NCBI GenBank assembly: GCA_046047615.1
Contig: JBJOHO010000016.1
Coordinates: 1-20,531 of the forward strand
Source of the DNA: ZC4RG30 sp046047615
GTDB taxonomy: Bacteria > Pseudomonadota > Gammaproteobacteria > Steroidobacterales > Steroidobacteraceae
Reading direction: 5' to 3'
DNA length: 20,531 nt
The position numbers and the translations under genes are program-made. Within the stretch, counting starts at the first letter, position 1; each line of letters begins with the position of its first letter. This document shows, piece by piece, positions 1 through 5,246 of the stretch. The notes below the pieces were generated by a model that had not been told where the DNA came from, did no database searches, and saw nothing but the letters and a program-made list of their open reading frames with translations.

Positions 1-834
1 TCTCCCGCCAGGTCACCACTGCTGGCCTTCGGATTGCCCGACCCGGAGGGCATCACGGCACGAGTCGCGCAGCAGCTGTCCGAGTTGCATCGTGTGGTGT
101 CCGAGGGCGGCGTGCGTCCGACACAAGCTGCGCAATTGTCAGTCATGCTGTTGGGACGTTACCGGGACGATGAACCGCCTGAACTGGCGATGTGGCAACG
201 CCGGTATGCCGATCGGCTGACGATCCAGTTCCGGACTGTCCATGCAGCAAAGGGCCTGGAGGCGGACTACGTATTCCTGCTCCATTGCGTGCAAGGTGCG
301 CGCGGCTTTCCCAGCCAGATTGAAGATGACCCGACCCTGCGCATGGCCATGCCCGCGCCAGAGGACTACCCGTTTGCCGAGGAGCGGCGCCTGTTCTACG
401 TGGCCCTGACGCGGGCCCGCCGTCAGGTGCGCATCTTCACCCTGCTGGATCAGCCCTCGCAGTTCCTGGTCGAGCTGGTCCGGCGTGGGCACCTGCGCAT
501 CGAGCCACTCGAGGGCGAGCCACCGCAGGCCTGCCCGCAGTGCGGTCGGGGCGTGCTGCGGTTGCGCCTGGGCCCTTACAGCGGGTTCTACGGCTGCAGC
601 CGTTACCCCGCCTGTGATCACCGGAGCAGCGCGAATGTTGGCATGGTTAGAGAGGAACACTCGGCCGGACCGAAACCACGTATGCCGGTTTCTACCCGCG
701 TGGGTGAGCCGTGCCCGATCTGCCGACTCGGACTCGTCCAGGAGAAGCACGGGCGCAACGGCCGCTTCTTGGCCTGTTCGCGGTCTCGCGAAGGGTGCCG
801 GGCCACGGGGAACGTGGTGGGTGGAGCGGAGTAG
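1..834 (+). CDS. UvrD/HelD-like superfamily 1 DNA helicase with two C-terminal zinc ribbons, 5'-truncated
   Basis: The reading frame is open from base 1, so the N-terminal ATPase part lies outside the window. Visible are helicase motif V (TVHAAKGLEADYVFLLH) and motif VI (EERRLFYVALTRAR), both characteristic of UvrD/Rep-type superfamily 1 helicases that move along DNA using ATP. After these come two cysteine clusters of the topoisomerase zinc-ribbon type: CPQC...GCSRYPAC and CPIC...ACSRSREGC. Similar C-terminal zinc ribbons are known in some HelD-like (helicase IV) proteins and in type I topoisomerases, where they contact DNA. The gene ends at a TAG and is followed by about 150 bp before the convergent nucleotidyltransferase gene. 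Family assignment is firm; the specific role (repair, or recycling of RNA polymerase) cannot be decided from this part. Confidence 0.9.
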   Translation, partial: SPARSPLLAFGLPDPEGITARVAQQLSELHRVVSEGGVRPTQAAQLSVMLLGRYRDDEPPELAMWQRRYADRLTIQFRTVHAAKGLEADYVFLLHCVQGARGFPSQIEDDPTLRMAMPAPEDYPFAEERRLFYVALTRARRQVRIFTLLDQPSQFLVELVRRGHLRIEPLEGEPPQACPQCGRGVLRLRLGPYSGFYGCSRYPACDHRSSANVGMVREEHSAGPKPRMPVSTRVGEPCPICRLGLVQEKHGRNGRFLACSRSREGCRATGNVVGGAE

Positions 835-913
835 GGTGCGCTGCCGTGCCAACTAAAGGCGTATCGCTTTGGCGACCGTCCCTGTGTGAACTCTTGCGGC
901 GAGGAAGCTTGCT

Positions 914-1015
914 GTGAAGGCGATTTCGATGCGGGTGCCGCACCAAGCGTCCAAGGAATTCGACGGATTCCGAGAGGCCGTTTACCGCTCCACGACCTTG
1001 CGTACGCAAGTCTGA
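914..1015 (+). CDS. possible 33-aa ORF or gene-start remnant
   Basis: A GTG at 914, preceded by a purine-rich GAGGAAG at 901-907, opens a 33-codon frame beginning VKAISMRVPHQASKEFD and ending at TGA 1013-1015. The peptide has credible composition but I do not recognise a family. It overlaps the 3' end of the convergent nucleotidyltransferase gene by 34 bp. It could be a real small protein, the start of a gene cut off when neighbouring DNA was inserted, or chance. Low confidence. Confidence 0.2.
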   Translation: MKAISMRVPHQASKEFDGFREAVYRSTTLRTQV

Positions 1016-2010
1016 ACGGTCTCTGGCAACTGGCTGAAGCCTTCTGTCAGCAGTTCGCGCCACGTGGGGCCCCGTTCCCTGGCTTCCTGCCACGCGTCCT
1101 CCAGGTCGTGGGGACGAAACTCGGCCAGCCACATGAGCAGTTCCGCGGCTTGACGCAGGTCTTTGGCGCTCTTGGCCTCCGCAGCCGTTCGCCGCGGCGC
1201 CAATATCAGCTTGTGAACCGCAAACCGCTCCGGGCGCGGCACGTTGACCAATACCCCGTCCGCGTGCAGAAGCACTGCTGGGGTCGCCTCATAGATCAGG
1301 AAGTCCAGAAAGCGTAGCGGTTGCGCTCGAGTCTGCAGTGCCGGCAGGTGCGTCGACGCATCGGTGTCGGCGCCGCGGTTGGGTGTCAGGAATTCCACTT
1401 TCAAGGCACCTGAGCCGAGATAGCTGTGCGGCGGATCCTGTTCACGCAGGCTCGGCGCTGGCCCGAATGACGGGTCCACGGTGCGCAGCACGGTCAGCGG
1501 GTCGTCCATGCGGTCGCCCAGCGCCACGGAGATGCTCAGGAATTGCGCGACATCCACGTCGCTCGTGATGAGTTGTGCTTGTTTCAAGCGCAGTCCCAGC
1601 ATGGCCGGATAACACTGATAGGCCATGGTTCCGACCAGGACCGCGCGCAGGCGAAACAGCCCGGCACGAGACAGCGCTTCCACGACCTGTCCCATGCGGG
1701 GTAGGGGTTGTGGCATGCGCCCGTGGCGCACCAGAGTCGACGTCAGCGCACGTCGCTCTTTGCGGTCCTGGACCTGTCGCCGATGTGTTGCGATGCGCGA
1801 CAGCAATTCAGGTGTTTCCGGGCCGACATAGCGCTGTGGCCGGGGCTGCCCTGCCACTCGCGGGGCCTGAAAGTACCAGTACGTCCGGCCGTCGACCTGC
1901 TTGGCGACGAAATTGCCGGGTTCCGGGAACGCTTCCTGGAAAGCAGCGGATTCGACCCGCTCCAGCAACTCCGCGTACTGGGTCTGGATGAGAAGGGCGG
2001 GTGTCGGCAC
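982..2010 (-). CDS. nucleotidyltransferase-fold protein, NTP_transf_8 / GSU2403 family
   Basis: The 342-aa protein carries a nucleotidyltransferase signature: VGTMAYQCYPAM at about residues 126-137, then ITSDVDVAQF at about 148-157, whose Asp-x-Asp (D151, D153) would bind metal. This matches the GSU2403-type family, whose substrate is unknown. A longer frame starts at 2052, but I choose GTG 2010: it follows AAAGGAG with a 7-nt gap, and that Shine-Dalgarno lies in the left arm of a perfect palindrome (2013-2040). The longer start would place the palindrome inside the coding region. Upstream, on the other strand, is a broken metallophosphatase start. Related nucleotidyltransferases occur as toxins (MenT) or in AbiE-type systems, but no partner gene is visible here, so the role is open. 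Confidence 0.8.
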   Translation of the reverse strand: MPTPALLIQTQYAELLERVESAAFQEAFPEPGNFVAKQVDGRTYWYFQAPRVAGQPRPQRYVGPETPELLSRIATHRRQVQDRKERRALTSTLVRHGRMPQPLPRMGQVVEALSRAGLFRLRAVLVGTMAYQCYPAMLGLRLKQAQLITSDVDVAQFLSISVALGDRMDDPLTVLRTVDPSFGPAPSLREQDPPHSYLGSGALKVEFLTPNRGADTDASTHLPALQTRAQPLRFLDFLIYEATPAVLLHADGVLVNVPRPERFAVHKLILAPRRTAAEAKSAKDLRQAAELLMWLAEFRPHDLEDAWQEARERGPTWRELLTEGFSQLPETVQTCVRKVVER

Positions 2011-2012
2011 GG

Positions 2013-2040
2013 CTATACTCCTTTCTGCAAAGGAGTATAG
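2013..2040. promoter_or_regulatory. perfect palindrome, probable operator and ribosome binding site
   Basis: Arms CTATACTCCTTT (2013-2024) and AAAGGAGTATAG (2029-2040) are exact reverse complements around CTGC. The left arm, read on the minus strand, supplies AAAGGAG as Shine-Dalgarno for the GTG at 2010. A bound repressor, or an mRNA hairpin, would mask that site. A second, imperfect copy follows at 2046-2073. Confidence 0.75.
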
Positions 2041-2045
2041 ATTGA

Positions 2046-2073
2046 CTATCATCCTTTGGCGAATGGAGTATAA
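2046..2073. promoter_or_regulatory. second, imperfect copy of the 2013-2040 dyad
   Basis: CTATCATCCTTT (2046-2057), GGCG, then AATGGAGTATAA (2062-2073). It aligns without gaps to the perfect palindrome at 2013-2040; centres are 33 bp apart, about three helical turns, so dimers could bind on one face. It lies directly before the Shine-Dalgarno-like GAGGGG (2074-2079) of the metallophosphatase remnant, so the pair of sites sits between two divergent genes. Confidence 0.65.
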
Positions 2074-2086
2074 GAGGGGTCAAATC

Positions 2087-2166
2087 ATGACCGACGCGAC
2101 GCTCATCGCTCCCCTGTTCCAGGGACCGCTCGACTCATCGGTGACGCGCACGGCGAGACGACTTGA
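2087..2166 (+). pseudogene. 5' remnant of a metallophosphatase gene, frameshifted and truncated
   Basis: ATG 2087 follows GAGGGG and encodes MTDATLIAPLFQGPLD. After the Asp codon at 2132-2134 the frame slips by one base; the next frame reads IGDAHGE, the first metal-binding motif of calcineurin-type phosphatases (GDxHGE), then two Thr codons and TGA 2164-2166. Restoring one base would give PLFQGPLDVIGDAHGE, closely matching PLFDGPVDVVGDVHGE at the start of the intact phosphatase at 14391-15449. Nothing of the remaining roughly 330 codons follows. In the original frame the ORF runs on to a stop at 2188. The fragment is probably debris left when the island was assembled. Confidence 0.7.
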
Positions 2167-2191
2167 TGTGGTGCAACCGTTGCACTAGCAT
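2163..2191 (+). promoter_or_regulatory. predicted promoter with a palindromic operator in its spacer (DUF4160/DUF2442 pair)
   Basis: A -35-like TTGATG (2163-2168) and -10-like TAGCAT (2186-2191) are 17 bp apart. The last 15 bp of the spacer are a perfect palindrome, GTGCAAC-C-GTTGCAC (2171-2185). Transcription would start near 2198, which is also the ATG of the DUF4160 frame, so the message may be leaderless. A palindrome between the promoter boxes is a classic repressor site; the HTH protein encoded at 2422-2916 is the obvious candidate repressor. Confidence 0.5.
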
Positions 2192-2197
2192 CGCAGC

Positions 2198-2425
2198 ATG
2201 CCGGTCATGTAAGAGTTCTCGGCATCGCGCGTGGTGATGTACGCCGGTGACCACTTGCTTGCCCACGTCCACGTCCAGTTACGGGATGGGCGCGAGTGCA
2301 CGGTCGAGCTTGATAGTTTGGCCGTTGTCGGCAGGGTCACCACACGCGAGATCCGCGAGGCGCTGGCGTGGATCGAGTCCAACCGTGCCGTGCTGCACCA
2401 GGAATGGCGGAGGTTGAACCCATGA
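2198..2425 (+). pseudogene. DUF4160 family protein with in-frame TAA at codon 5 (broken or re-started)
   Basis: From ATG 2198 the frame reads MPVM, a TAA stop at 2210-2212, then EFSASRVVMYAGDHLLAHVHV and on to a C-terminal ALAWIESNRAVLHQEWRRL. DUF4160 proteins typically begin MPxV-x-EF and contain a DHxPPHxHV segment and an ALxWIExNRxxL end, so the stop replaces one residue in the conserved N-terminus. Either the gene is a nonsense pseudogene or translation begins at GTG 2231 or ATG 2237, losing the first beta strand; I see no good Shine-Dalgarno for the latter. The end overlaps the DUF2442 start as ATGA, the usual coupled arrangement of this pair. The pair is often found as a unit and may be TA-like, but its function is not established. 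Confidence 0.6.
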
Positions 2426-2916
2426 GCGATTTTTTCCACCCCAAGTTGCAGTCAGTTGAAGCATTGGCGCCGTATCGGCTGCGCACGAGTTGGAGCACTG
2501 GCGAAGTGCTGGACGTCGATGTCGAATCGGTGTTGCGTGGCATCCCCGCGTTGGCCGGCCTGCTCGAACCGCAGGTCTTTGCCAAGGCACATCTGGCCGA
2601 GTGGGGCCACGGCGTCGAATGGTTCGATGCCGAGCTGGGTGCAGACAACGTCTATGCCTGGGCCAAGGAACAAGCGGGTGCAGTGAGCCACCAGATGTTC
2701 GGCACATGGATGCATCGCAACGGCCTGTCGCTGAATACGGCAGCAGAGGCTCTTGGCATCAGCCGCCGCATGGTGAGTTACTACCGCACGGCGCAGAAGG
2801 CCATCCCACGGGCGATCTGGCTCGCGTGCCTGGGTTGGGAAGCGACCAGGCCGAAGCCCAAGACGCTGCCACGTTCGCTGCCGACGGCCCGGGAATACGC
2901 CTTGGCGCATGCGTAA
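2422..2916 (+). CDS. DUF2442 protein with C-terminal helix-turn-helix
   Basis: The 164-aa protein has an N-terminal DUF2442 domain of about 80 residues (from HPKLQSVEALAPYRL to the WFDAELGADNVYAW segment). A helix-turn-helix stretch follows at about residues 95-140, with core LNTAAEALGISRRMVSYYR. It probably binds DNA and represses its own promoter, where a 15-bp palindrome lies in the spacer at 2171-2185. ATG 2422 overlaps the stop of the DUF4160 frame by four bases (ATGA), so the two are translationally coupled. In a TA reading this protein would be the antitoxin-like partner. An upstream in-frame extension to 2368 exists but would run through the DUF4160 gene and adds no domain. Confidence 0.8.
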   Translation: MSDFFHPKLQSVEALAPYRLRTSWSTGEVLDVDVESVLRGIPALAGLLEPQVFAKAHLAEWGHGVEWFDAELGADNVYAWAKEQAGAVSHQMFGTWMHRNGLSLNTAAEALGISRRMVSYYRTAQKAIPRAIWLACLGWEATRPKPKTLPRSLPTAREYALAHA

Positions 2917-2931
2917 CGGATGCAGGGAGGA

Positions 2932-2994
2932 CCGGCCAATCCCGTCGAGGCCATCAATTTCCGGATGGACCAACAGGGCCTGACCGCTAGCGAT
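2932..2994 (+). pseudogene. 63-bp fragment of a higA-like antitoxin gene
   Basis: This segment aligns without gaps to 4880-4942 inside the intact higA, with only about five base differences. Read in the matching frame it gives PANPVEAINFRMDQQGLTAS, against PADPVEAIKFRMEQQGLTAR in the intact protein. No start or remainder of the gene is present; the right end runs into the stop codon of the convergent GNAT gene. It is a relic of a second higBA copy or of recombination between repeats. Confidence 0.85.
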
Positions 2995-3466
2995 CCAGAC
3001 GCAGCAGCAGCGTCAGGGGTTGCGTGGGCGAGACCTTGAAGCCGTAATGCTCGTAAAACTGGCGCGCGCGATCATGCAGTGCGTGCACAAGCAGGGCGCG
3101 GGCACCGATCAGTTCTGCAGCCTGACTGCAGCGAAACAGTGCGTCCTGCAGCAGGGCGCCGCCCAGTTGCCTGCCCTGGGCCCGCCGGTCGACGGCCAGT
3201 CGACCCAGCACGATCACCGGTATCGGATCGGGCATGTTCTGCCGAACGGAACGTGTGGCCTGCTGTTGGGCGACGGCACCGGCTGCCAGGGCGTAGTAGC
3301 CCATGACCTGATCTTCCTGATCCGCGACGGCGAAGGTACGGCTGGCCCCGCTGGCCTGGTTGGCCAGCGCCCTGCGTTTGAGCCAGTCATCGAGTTCGGG
3401 TTCGTTGCAGGCAAAAGTGTCGACCCGATGTGCGGCGGTCAGCAGCGCGGGAGCGCTGAGCCTCAT
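2987..3466 (-). CDS. tacT: GNAT acetyltransferase toxin, TacT-like
   Basis: The 159-aa protein is a Gcn5-related N-acetyltransferase. Visible are VIVLGRLAVDRRAQGRQLGGALL at about residues 83-105, whose QGRQLG binds acetyl-CoA, and a late ARQFYEHYGF that holds the catalytic Tyr of TacT-type toxins. The N-terminal half contains the ACNEPELDDWLKRRA segment typical of this group. TacT-type toxins acetylate the amino group of charged tRNAs and stop translation. The start overlaps the stop of the antitoxin gene by four bases (ATGA). The order antitoxin then toxin and the DUF1778 partner make the assignment strong. The target tRNA cannot be read from sequence. Confidence 0.9.
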   Translation of the reverse strand: MRLSAPALLTAAHRVDTFACNEPELDDWLKRRALANQASGASRTFAVADQEDQVMGYYALAAGAVAQQQATRSVRQNMPDPIPVIVLGRLAVDRRAQGRQLGGALLQDALFRCSQAAELIGARALLVHALHDRARQFYEHYGFKVSPTQPLTLLLRLDR

Positions 3467-3732
3467 GTCCCCGTGGTCCAGGGTGCCTTGACGGCCATCA
3501 GTCGCTGGAGTCCGTCGTTCGGCGTTGCCGGTGCATCCAGCAGCGCCGTGAACTCCCGGAATTTGGCCTCGTCGAGACTGAAGAGCACTTGATCCAGGAG
3601 CACCGCCTGGGCCTTGTCGCAGGCGGCTTCCAGCATGAAGTCCGACCGGCTCTTGCCCAGAAGCTGGGCGGCCCGGTCGATCAGGTCGCGCTGCTGGGGC
3701 AGGGCTCGGAGGTTGATGGCGGCGTCGCGCAT
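3463..3732 (-). CDS. tacA: DUF1778 antitoxin, TacA-like
   Basis: The 89-aa protein starts MRDAAINLRALPQQRDLI, a ribbon-helix-helix DNA-binding N-terminus, continues with AAQLLGKSRSDFMLEAA, and ends in a toxin-binding tail containing FSLDEAKFREFTALLDAP. The frame is open further upstream, but ATG 3732 is chosen because CAGGAG precedes it and the ribbon-helix-helix begins there. TacA proteins neutralise TacT and repress their own operon; a fitting inverted repeat lies at 3776-3800, over the -35 box. The gene is coupled to the GNAT toxin by ATGA. Confidence 0.9.
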   Translation of the reverse strand: MRDAAINLRALPQQRDLIDRAAQLLGKSRSDFMLEAACDKAQAVLLDQVLFSLDEAKFREFTALLDAPATPNDGLQRLMAVKAPWTTGT

Positions 3733-3765
3733 GGCGCGCTCCTGATAGCTACACAATAGATATAC

Positions 3766-3800
3766 ATCATGGAAACGTGTATAGCGAATGTCAATACACG
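3766..3800 (-). promoter_or_regulatory. tacAT promoter with overlapping inverted repeat
   Basis: On the minus strand a consensus -35 TTGACA (3794-3789) is followed after 17 bp by -10-like CATGAT (3771-3766), giving a start near 3760 and a leader of about 30 nt before ATG 3732. An inverted repeat, CGTGTAT (3776-3782) and ATACACG (3794-3800), flanks the spacer and touches the -35 box. A bound antitoxin would block RNA polymerase. Confidence 0.6.
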
Positions 3801-3885
3801 GGCGCTGAGAGCTCGGCAACAATCGAAACTGGCGGCTCAACCGCTGAGCCGGCCAGCTGCTCCAATGCCCAGGTGCCCACCCGTC

Positions 3886-4295
3886 ACGGAGCCCCCGCCA
3901 TGACCGAACTGACCCAGGAAGAAGCCCTGCGCGCCTACGCCCGGATGATGAACCGGCTCGACGCCAACGAATTGCTGCCCCTGCTGGCCGATGACTTCCA
4001 CTACGCCTCGCAGTGGGTGTTCGAGGAGATCGAATCCAAGGCGGATTACGCCGACTACATCGTTCCCAAGCTGCGGGCGGTCTACGACGCCGGCAGCGAG
4101 GTCTGGGCCGAGATGGGGCGCATCGAGGGTCGCTGGGGCCCCCACTGCGTGATCGTCGCGCAGGACGACCAGGAGAACCTGAAGGCCGTCGTGCTGGCCA
4201 AGGTGAAGGACGGCAAGCTCCAGCGCCTCGACATGTGCTTCACCCCATCGCCCAATGATGCCGAGAGGACGGGGGACTACCCGGGGATGTAGGGG
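3886..4295 (+). repeat. 410-bp direct repeat, copy 1
   Basis: Similarity to 5247-5656 (offset 1361 bp) runs from the ACGGAGCC before the start codon to just past the TAG stop. The encoded proteins are 94% identical. Outside these limits the flanks diverge abruptly. The repeat encloses higBA. Confidence 0.85.
3900..4292 (+). CDS. NTF2/SnoaL-like small protein, copy 1
   Basis: The 130-aa soluble protein starts MTELTQEEALRAYARMMNRL. Its layout (N-terminal helices, LLPLLADDFHYASQWVFEE, central YADYIVPKL, then strands) resembles the NTF2-like fold used by SnoaL-type enzymes and small binding proteins. No catalytic residue can be named. ATG 3900 follows GGAG at 3888-3891, a weak, distant ribosome site. 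The copy at 5261-5653 differs at 8 of 130 residues (Y13F, A22P, R59K, I75L, K101Q, F114V, N119S, A121V); together they flank higBA as direct repeats. Function unknown. Confidence 0.75.
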   Translation: MTELTQEEALRAYARMMNRLDANELLPLLADDFHYASQWVFEEIESKADYADYIVPKLRAVYDAGSEVWAEMGRIEGRWGPHCVIVAQDDQENLKAVVLAKVKDGKLQRLDMCFTPSPNDAERTGDYPGM

Positions 4296-4422
4296 GCGGA
4301 CGGCCGCCTTCGGTCAATCCGTGCCTAACCTGCTGCGCTGGTGTTGGTGGAGTGAGGGGGATATTCGAGATGCTGCGCCACTGGACTTGCCAATCCTCCC
4401 AAAATGGGAGATGCTGTAGCCA
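4296..4422 (+). other. intergenic region before higB
   Basis: No credible gene. It holds GC-rich complementary segments just after the copy-1 stop (GGCGG...CCGCC near 4295-4310), which might stop transcription but lack a T run, and a palindrome at 4396-4410 before higB. Confidence 0.4.
4396..4410. promoter_or_regulatory. 15-bp palindrome before higB, probable operator
   Basis: CTCCCA-AAA-TGGGAG is a perfect inverted repeat 12 bp before ATG 4423. A -35-like TTGCCA lies at 4387-4392; the matching -10 (GATGCT at 4410-4415, spacer 17) is poor. The layout, with a palindrome in the spacer and a start codon about where transcription would begin, mirrors the DUF4160 promoter at 2163-2191. HigA is the likely binder. 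Confidence 0.5.
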
Positions 4423-4731
4423 ATGAGGGTGATCGCCAAAAGCAGCTTGAAGAAGTTTTGGGATCGGCCTGGTTGCAGCGATGCGCGCGGTCCGCTGCAC
4501 AGTTGGTACGACGAAGCTGTCAAGGCGGTCTGGTCCTCCCCGCAGGACGTCAAGAACCAGTACGCCAATGCCAGCATTTGTGGCAACAACCGGGTGGTGT
4601 TCAATATCGGCGGCAACAAGTACCGGTTGGTGGTCGAAATGCAATATCGCGCTGGCATCGCCTGGGTGAAGTTCGTGGGTACCCATGCCCAGTACGACCG
4701 CATCGATGTGGAGACCGTCAATGATTATTAA
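4423..4731 (+). CDS. higB: HigB-type mRNA interferase toxin
   Basis: The 102-aa protein fits the HigB_toxin family (RelE/ParE fold): start MRVIAKSSLKKFW, then WYDEAVKAVWSSPQDVKNQY, the hallmark NNRVVFNIGGNKYRLVV at about residues 54-70, and a C-terminal KFVGTHAQYDRID. Such toxins cut mRNA on the ribosome and are held by HigA. Length and motifs are complete. The toxin gene precedes the antitoxin gene, the usual order for higBA, and overlaps it by 11 bp. The pair is bracketed by the two NTF2-like copies. Confidence 0.93.
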   Translation: MRVIAKSSLKKFWDRPGCSDARGPLHSWYDEAVKAVWSSPQDVKNQYANASICGNNRVVFNIGGNKYRLVVEMQYRAGIAWVKFVGTHAQYDRIDVETVNDY

Positions 4732-5077
4732 GCCCATCCGCAATGATGACGACCTGAAGGCCGTCTTCCGCCGGCTCGAAACCCTCTTTCAGGCCGATGA
4801 GAACACGCCCGAAGCGGACGAGCGTGACGTGCTGGTGACATTGGTTGAGGCTTATGAAAACAAGCACTATGACTTCGGTCCGGCCGATCCCGTCGAGGCC
4901 ATCAAGTTCCGGATGGAGCAACAGGGCCTGACCGCGCGCGATCTGGAAGCTTTCATCGGACCCAGCGGCCGTGTGTCCGAAGTGCTCAATCGCAAGCGCG
5001 GACTGAGCCTGCGCATGATCAAGAACCTGCATGAGGGGCTGAAGATCCCCTACGAGAGTCTGTTGGCCGGCGCCTGA
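4721..5077 (+). CDS. higA: HigA-type antitoxin, XRE helix-turn-helix
   Basis: The 118-aa protein begins MIIKPIRNDDDLKAVFRRLE at ATG 4721, inside the end of higB (ATGATTATTAA). An N-terminal toxin-binding part with DVLVTLVEAYENKHY precedes DPVEAIKFRMEQQGLTARDL and a helix-turn-helix containing GRVSEVLNRKRGLSLRMIKNL. HigA binds HigB and represses the operon. An upstream in-frame ATG at 4685 would add 12 residues, but the family starts at the chosen Met. Part of this gene recurs as a fragment at 2932-2994. Confidence 0.93.
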   Translation: MIIKPIRNDDDLKAVFRRLETLFQADENTPEADERDVLVTLVEAYENKHYDFGPADPVEAIKFRMEQQGLTARDLEAFIGPSGRVSEVLNRKRGLSLRMIKNLHEGLKIPYESLLAGA

Positions 5078-5246
5078 CCAATGCAGGTGGTCGGTCCGCG
5101 CTTCAGCCGATAGCCCTCATTCCAAAATTTCGTCACTCGCAAAAAGATGACGACAAAGCGGACCGGGGTCCACAGATCCAATCCAGGGCCGCCCAAGCTC
5201 ATCCCCTGAGCTTGCCCCTTGCTCAAATGACCGGGTTCCTACCCTG
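5078..5246. other. intergenic region with nested inverted repeats between higA and NTF2-like copy 2
   Basis: No gene is visible. It contains an outer repeat GGTCCGC (5093-5099) / GCGGACC (5158-5164), an inner TCGTCA (5130-5135) / TGACGA (5148-5153), and a separate strong hairpin at 5194-5214. The 72-bp unit bounded by the outer arms might be a small folded RNA or a scar of a mobile sequence; there is no further support for either. Confidence 0.4.
5194..5214. terminator. hairpin after higA, possible terminator
   Basis: CAAGCTCA (5194-5201), loop TCCCC, TGAGCTTG (5207-5214) is a perfect 8-bp stem. No T run follows on either strand, so intrinsic termination is doubtful. It may simply be a stable hairpin separating higBA from the next gene. 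Confidence 0.35.

Noticed and set aside
2047..2074. TTGACT (2042-2047) with TATAAG (2069-2074) as a promoter for the phosphatase remnant
   Set aside because: The 21-bp spacer is too long for a usual sigma-70 promoter.
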